Assembly: GCA_946480555.1 (NCBI GenBank)
Contig: CAMLLE010000007.1
Location: 1-19,130 of the forward strand
DNA from: an uncultured Verrucomicrobia subdivision 3 bacterium
GTDB taxonomy: Bacteria > Verrucomicrobiota > Verrucomicrobiae > Limisphaerales > CAMLLE01
Direction: 5' to 3'
Length of the DNA stretch: 19,130 nucleotides
Each line of letters begins with the position of its first letter. Position 1 is the stretch's first letter. This document shows, piece by piece, positions 14,709 to 19,130 of the stretch. The notes beneath the pieces were generated by a model. The model saw nothing but the letters and a program-made list of their open reading frames with translations, was not told the DNA's origin and made no database searches. The position numbers were made by a program, and so were the translations under genes.

Positions 14709-16919
14709 TCAGGGACGGTAGTCCACCACGATGGCGCGATAAAACGGTCCGTCTTCGGCGGGCGCGGGTCTGACCTGGAAAGTGATGGACGTCTTGTGAA
14801 CGCTGGCAGAGCGCACGTTTGTCCAGTGATAGCCATTGGACGATTTCTGCAGGAGCAACGTCTGTCCTTTGATTCCGCTGAACTGCAGCAGCGCGACGTT
14901 CTTGGATTTCTGTGTCCGAATGAGCGGCGCTTCCTGAATCGGCGCAGTAATCCGCATGAGGATTCCACCCGTGACGCCTTGCCGGTCTGAAATGCAGATT
15001 TGGTAGGTCTGGCCGGCGGTTGCCTGAAACGTAACTGTAGCCATCCCAACGGCGATGGGTTTCAACTTGGAAACCAGCAATCCCGTGTAAACGCCGATGG
15101 GGTAAAGATAATCGCTGTCGCCGACATCAATGTGAACTTCACCGCTGACGGGCGCGGTCCAGGACCACCAGACCGACTTGCCCAAGGTGTTCGTGCTGGA
15201 AAGCGGTTCACCCGCTTCGCGAGTTGCACCTGCATTGAATCCGCTCGCAACTACATGGATGCCGCGCGTCGCGATGCGGTTCTTGAAGTCGTTGTTCGCT
15301 GCGGGCTTGGTGAGGGCCAGGTGAAAGGGTATGTCGCCGGTAGTTCCCTGGTTGCCGTCGAAGGCGATCCTGTAAACCTGTCCTTTCACCACATCGAAGC
15401 CAACGGCGTGCGGGAATTCTTCAAGCTCGAGCGGAAACACGTTTGCCGGAACGAGTGACGCGATCGTATTTCCCGTGTAAGCAGCAAAAACTGGGAAAAA
15501 CGCGGGAAGGGGATTTTGACCCACTTCTTCGCCGCAAGATGGGCCCAACGGATTGATCCCAATGTTGATAATGACGCCGGAAGATCCCGAACCCCATGAT
15601 GGAGGTTCGTAAGGCGGAATGTTGTTCGTCGAAAGAGTTAAACGTCCTGAAGCTGGTGCGGTCCAGCTGAACCAGACCGAACTACCGCCGTTGCCCATGT
15701 GAAGCGGTTCGCCCGCTTCCCTGGTGGCGCCGCGGTTAGAAACGCGCTTCCGGGTCCGCGCTCCCTGCAACTTTGCAGCCGCGGCAAGCGCGTCGTTTTC
15801 TGGCGCTGGTGTGAAATCAAAATCGAGTGCCAGCGCGCTTCCCGGAATGACATTAGTGTACATGGCAGCAATCCAGTCGTTCCAGCCGGAACTGTTCAGT
15901 TGCGAATAGTAGTACGCGTCGGTGAAGACTCCGGAATCCGCTTGGATTTGATAAGTCTCGCCCTGTTGAACATGAAATGTGACGTGATCGCGGAATCGCC
16001 AATGGCAACCACACGGCGTAATGGAAGCACCTCCAACAACCGATCTGTCCGACTGGTAGCAGACTAGGTGGGTGTTGCTCGCAACGAGAGCCAGATTCGC
16101 AAGTCTGGTTCCTCGATAAACATTCACGAACGGGAAGTAGTTGGTCGCGCTGAATCCAAGATGGACAATTCCATTCGACGGTGCCCTCCATTTCCACCAT
16201 GCAGTTTGGCCGCTGGAAATGCCGGGAAACTGCGGTTCGCCTGGCTCCGTGGTAGCTGCCTCCAAGGTTCCCGATACGTTGAGTGCGGCGGCAGCAGCAA
16301 AAGCGTCGTTCCAAGGAGGCGCGAGAACAAACCGTCCCGAGTAGGTATCAGATTGAAATGTCAGCTCCACGGTCCACCTGCCTTCCTGGAAATCCGCAAG
16401 TTCAAACAAACTGCGATTCGCCATCACGGTGAAAGGGCTCACGCGGTACGTATAAACGGCTCCCACTCCAGATGCCATGCCGAGTTCCTCAACCAGCTCG
16501 TAAACCTCGGGAATTGCTCCGGGTTGTTGCCTGACCATCCGTGCGGCCGTTGCTCGGTTTGTGAACGAGCCGATGTGAGGTAAGCTCAGAGTCCAGAATC
16601 CCGTCCCGGAAAAATAGACGGGACGATGTGCTTCGCGGTAGAAGGGCGGTGGATTCGGTCCGAAATCCGCTCGGTATCCCGTCAGAAATCGATAGGGGAG
16701 TTCCACCTCGGGGAGTTCCAGCTCGTAATCAGGATCGAAAAGAATCGGGCCATTCGTCATATTGATTACCAACGGCGAGGTTCCATCGACAAGATGCGGA
16801 TGGTTTGTAAATCCCGTCAACTGACCTGTCGTCGCAAAGGGCATCAGCGAAATCGCAAGAGCGATTGCCTCAACCTTCTTGAAGGTCTTTCCGAAGAAAC
16901 TTCTCCCTCCCATGTTCAT
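14709..16919 (-). CDS. Large secreted protein with three GEP...WWSWTAP modules
   Basis: The product is 736 residues from the ATG at 16919; this start places a positively charged stretch and a hydrophobic segment (VEAIALAISLMPFATTG) at the N-terminus as a signal peptide. A TTG at 17015 would add 32 residues without a signal-like character and would overlap clpB. Three copies of one module are seen: ATTEPGEP...TAWWKWRAPSNG (about 16145-16260), GATREAGEPLHMG...SVWFSWTAPASG (about 15625-15740) and GATREAGEP...SVWWSWTAPVSG (about 15110-15240), each followed by 'VYTG'-like and 'GQTYQI' segments. They resemble beta-sandwich, pre-peptidase-C-terminal-like domains common in Verrucomicrobia exoproteins. 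The end (GQTLLLQKSSNGYHWTNV...FYRAIVV) resembles a C-terminal beta module of the same group. The N-terminal 200 residues are not recognised and no catalytic domain is seen. The gene looks AT-richer than its neighbours. Confidence 0.82.
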   Translation of the reverse strand: MNMGGRSFFGKTFKKVEAIALAISLMPFATTGQLTGFTNHPHLVDGTSPLVINMTNGPILFDPDYELELPEVELPYRFLTGYRADFGPNPPPFYREAHRPVYFSGTGFWTLSLPHIGSFTNRATAARMVRQQPGAIPEVYELVEELGMASGVGAVYTYRVSPFTVMANRSLFELADFQEGRWTVELTFQSDTYSGRFVLAPPWNDAFAAAAALNVSGTLEAATTEPGEPQFPGISSGQTAWWKWRAPSNGIVHLGFSATNYFPFVNVYRGTRLANLALVASNTHLVCYQSDRSVVGGASITPCGCHWRFRDHVTFHVQQGETYQIQADSGVFTDAYYYSQLNSSGWNDWIAAMYTNVIPGSALALDFDFTPAPENDALAAAAKLQGARTRKRVSNRGATREAGEPLHMGNGGSSVWFSWTAPASGRLTLSTNNIPPYEPPSWGSGSSGVIINIGINPLGPSCGEEVGQNPLPAFFPVFAAYTGNTIASLVPANVFPLELEEFPHAVGFDVVKGQVYRIAFDGNQGTTGDIPFHLALTKPAANNDFKNRIATRGIHVVASGFNAGATREAGEPLSSTNTLGKSVWWSWTAPVSGEVHIDVGDSDYLYPIGVYTGLLVSKLKPIAVGMATVTFQATAGQTYQICISDRQGVTGGILMRITAPIQEAPLIRTQKSKNVALLQFSGIKGQTLLLQKSSNGYHWTNVRSASVHKTSITFQVRPAPAEDGPFYRAIVVDYRP

Positions 16920-16970
16920 GGGAAAAATGCCTACCAGCTTCTTCAGGGAAGTCCAGCATCGTTTCCACCG

Positions 16971-16999
16971 CTTGACGGTTTCCGAACTCGTCCTATCTA
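16971..16999 (+). promoter_or_regulatory. Heat-shock (sigma-32-like) promoter candidate for clpB
   Basis: CTTGACG at 16971-16977 and TCCTATCTA at 16991-16999 resemble the E. coli sigma-32 boxes CTTGAA and CCCCATNTA (7 of 9 positions in the second, counting N), with 14 nt between CTTGAC and the second box, the preferred spacing. The start codon follows only 10 nt after the second box, so the leader would be very short or absent. No CIRCE element (TTAGCACTC inverted repeat) is seen. Confidence 0.5.
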
Positions 17000-17009
17000 G
17001 TAAATACGT

Positions 17010-19130
17010 ATGCAATTGGACCGGCTAACGATCAAATCTCAGGAGGCGTTGCAGGAAGCGCAACGCGTGGCGCAGGGATTTTCGCATCAGCAGATCGACG
17101 GCGAACATCTCCTGCTGGCGATGATCAGCCAGACCGACAGCCTTATTCCCGATCTGCTGGAAAAGGTCGGCGTGCCCGGCGCGAAGTTGAAGCCCGACCT
17201 TGAGCGTGAACTGGCGCGCCGCCACAAAGTTCAGGGCACATCCGACGTATTCATGAGCCCGAGCTTGCGCAAGGCTCTGGAAGCCGCGGGCACGGAAGCG
17301 GAGAAGCTCAAGGATGATTACATCAGCACGGAGCATCTGCTGCTGGGCTTGCTGAACGATCCCGATGCATCGCTGAAGAAGATTTTGCAGACGCACGGCC
17401 TGAAGCGTGACGCCGTGTTGAAAGCGCTGGCGGATTTGCGCGGCAACCAGCGCGTCACCGATCAGAATCCAGAAGACAAGTTTCAGGCACTGGAGAAATA
17501 CGGGCGCGATCTCACCGCGCTGGCGCGTCAGGGCAAGATCGATCCGGTCATCGGCCGCGACGACGAAATCCGCCGAGTGATGCAGGTATTGACGCGGCGC
17601 ACGAAAAACAATCCGGTGCTGATCGGCGAACCGGGCGTGGGCAAAACGGCGATCGCCGAAGGGCTGGCGCGCCGCATTGTCAGCGGCGACGTTCCGGAAT
17701 CCTTGAAGAACAAGCGGCTGGTGGCGATGGACCTTGGCGCAATGATCGCCGGCGCGAAGTATCGCGGCGAGTTTGAAGATCGTTTGAAAGCGTTCCTCAA
17801 GGAAATCGTGGCGAGCGAAGGCAGGATTCTCCTGTTCATCGACGAACTTCACACGCTCGTGGGCGCTGGTTCAGCGGAAGGCGCGACGGACGCCGCAAAC
17901 ATCATGAAACCGCAACTGGCGCGCGGTGAATTGCGGGCAATTGGCGCAACCACGCTCGACGAGTATCGCAAATACATTGAGAAAGATCCGGCCTTGGAGC
18001 GGCGTTTCCAGCCCGTGACGGTCAATGAGCCGAGCGTTGAAGCCACCATCGCGATTTTGCGCGGATTGAAGGAGCGTTACGAAGTGCATCACGGCGTGCG
18101 CATCCAGGACGCGGCGCTGGTCTCGGCAGCGACCTTGTCGCATCGCTATATCACGGATCGTTTCCTGCCAGACAAGGCGATCGACTTGGTGGACGAGGCA
18201 GCATCGCGGCTGCGCATGGAACTGGATTCGATGCCCATCGAGATCGACCAGCTCGAACGCCAGATCATGCAGCTGGAGATTGAGCAAAACGCGTTGAAGC
18301 GCGAGAAAGATGACGCGTCGCGCGAGCGGCTGAACAAGATCGAGAGGGACCTCGCGAACTTGAAGGAGGAATCCACGCGGCTGAAGGCACAATGGCAGAA
18401 CGAAAAGGCGGCGATCAACGCGGCGAGCATCATCAACAGCCAGATCGAGCAGGCGAAGATCGACCTGGAACAAGCGCAGCGCAAAGGCGACTTGAATCTC
18501 GCGGCGCAAATCCAATACGGCCGCATTCCGGAGTTGCAGCAGAAGCTTGCCGCGGCGGAGAAATCGTTGAAGGAAAAGCCGAGCGAGAATCGATTGCTAT
18601 CGGAGGAAGTCACGGACGAAGACATCGCCAAAGTGGTCGCGTCGTGGACCGGGATTCCAGTGACGCGCATGCTGGAAAGCGAGCGTCAGAAGCTGGTGAA
18701 GATGGAGGACCGTTTGCAGCAACGTGTGATCGGGCAGAAGGAAGCGCTTGTCGCGGTGGCCAACGCCGTGCGCCGTTCGCGCAGCGGCTTGCAGGAGCCA
18801 AATCGGCCGATTGGATCGTTCATTTTCCTGGGGCCCACCGGCGTTGGAAAAACGGAAACGGCGCGGGCGCTGGCGGAGTTTCTCTTCGATGATGAGCACG
18901 CGATGGTCCGCATCGACATGAGCGAATACATGGAGAAGCACTCCGTGGCCCGGCTGATCGGCGCGCCTCCGGGATATGTCGGTTATGAAGAAGGCGGTCA
19001 ATTGAGTGAGTCAGTTCGCCGCAAGCCATATTCGGTCGTGCTTTTTGACGAAATTGAGAAGGCGCATCACGATGTCTTCAACGTGTTGCTCCAGGTTTTG
19101 GACGATGGCCGGCTTACGGACGGCCAGGGG
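17010..19130 (+). CDS. clpB: ATP-dependent disaggregase chaperone ClpB (partial, 3' end outside window)
   Basis: The frame is open from the ATG at 17010 to the window edge, giving 707 residues of a protein that is usually about 860. In order it shows the double Clp N-domain (about 1-145), AAA+ module 1 with Walker A GEPGVGKT (206-213) and Walker B IDELHTL (D278, E279), the long coiled-coil middle domain (about 405-520, [14 protein letters not shown] onward) that distinguishes ClpB from ClpA and ClpC, then AAA+ module 2 with GPTGVGKT (608-615) and LFDEIEKAH (D680, E681). ClpB works with DnaK to pull apart aggregated proteins in the cytoplasm after heat stress. It is transcribed away from the modular-protein gene, and a heat-shock-like promoter lies immediately upstream. 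No Shine-Dalgarno is visible. Confidence 0.97.
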   Translation, partial: MQLDRLTIKSQEALQEAQRVAQGFSHQQIDGEHLLLAMISQTDSLIPDLLEKVGVPGAKLKPDLERELARRHKVQGTSDVFMSPSLRKALEAAGTEAEKLKDDYISTEHLLLGLLNDPDASLKKILQTHGLKRDAVLKALADLRGNQRVTDQNPEDKFQALEKYGRDLTALARQGKIDPVIGRDDEIRRVMQVLTRRTKNNPVLIGEPGVGKTAIAEGLARRIVSGDVPESLKNKRLVAMDLGAMIAGAKYRGEFEDRLKAFLKEIVASEGRILLFIDELHTLVGAGSAEGATDAANIMKPQLARGELRAIGATTLDEYRKYIEKDPALERRFQPVTVNEPSVEATIAILRGLKERYEVHHGVRIQDAALVSAATLSHRYITDRFLPDKAIDLVDEAASRLRMELDSMPIEIDQLERQIMQLEIEQNALKREKDDASRERLNKIERDLANLKEESTRLKAQWQNEKAAINAASIINSQIEQAKIDLEQAQRKGDLNLAAQIQYGRIPELQQKLAAAEKSLKEKPSENRLLSEEVTDEDIAKVVASWTGIPVTRMLESERQKLVKMEDRLQQRVIGQKEALVAVANAVRRSRSGLQEPNRPIGSFIFLGPTGVGKTETARALAEFLFDDEHAMVRIDMSEYMEKHSVARLIGAPPGYVGYEEGGQLSESVRRKPYSVVLFDEIEKAHHDVFNVLLQVLDDGRLTDGQG

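Noticed and set aside
17025..17852. 275-codon minus-strand frame inside clpB
   Set aside because: Antisense shadow of a fully conserved ClpB sequence.

Overview
The window looks like chromosomal DNA from a GC-rich (about 60% by eye) Verrucomicrobiota bacterium, probably of the Pedosphaera/Limisphaerales type. This rests on a TIGR03790-family secreted protein, a large secreted protein built of GEP...WWSWTAP modules, an FG-GAP/VCBS protein, many signal-peptide proteins, start sites without Shine-Dalgarno sequences, and AT-richer 'CACGGATGAA'- and 'ATTCAAC'-type repeats between genes. The phylum call is an inference from family recognition; there is no rRNA in the window.

Layout. (1) 1-1249, plus strand: the end of a glycosyltransferase overlapping a WecA/TagO-type polyprenyl-phosphate sugar-1-phosphate transferase by 4 bp, the edge of a surface-glycan locus. 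(2) 1275-3125, minus strand: a ClC-family anion transporter/channel with two C-terminal CBS domains. (3) 3126-3522: a gap without a convincing gene, holding a short ATTCAAC-type repeat. (4) 3523-9187, plus strand, closely spaced: exported coiled-coil/TPR protein, YjbQ-family protein, exported VCBS/FG-GAP protein, histone-deacetylase-fold enzyme. (5) 12659-9211, minus strand: metallo-beta-lactamase-fold hydrolase, TIGR03790 protein, TatD-family metallo-nuclease. (6) 12869-14593, plus strand: recN. (7) 14709-16919, minus strand: large secreted modular protein. (8) 17010 to the window end, plus strand: clpB, cut off by the window edge and preceded by a heat-shock-like promoter.

Most of the genes are housekeeping or exported-protein genes in ordinary families. 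I see no CRISPR array, transposase, phage gene, tRNA, rRNA or toxin-antitoxin pair, and no clear new multi-gene system. The less ordinary content is a set of small repeats: an imperfect 30-nt inverted repeat made of 10-nt units upstream of recN (12703-12842), a pseudo-symmetric cloverleaf-like element just after recN (14624-14691), and a repeat of intergenic style sitting in frame inside the recN coding sequence (14075-14149). Two related-looking tracts lie at 3217-3251 and 10091-10163. Other points of interest are the ClC protein, which lacks the internal proton glutamate, and the heat-shock-type promoter in front of clpB.
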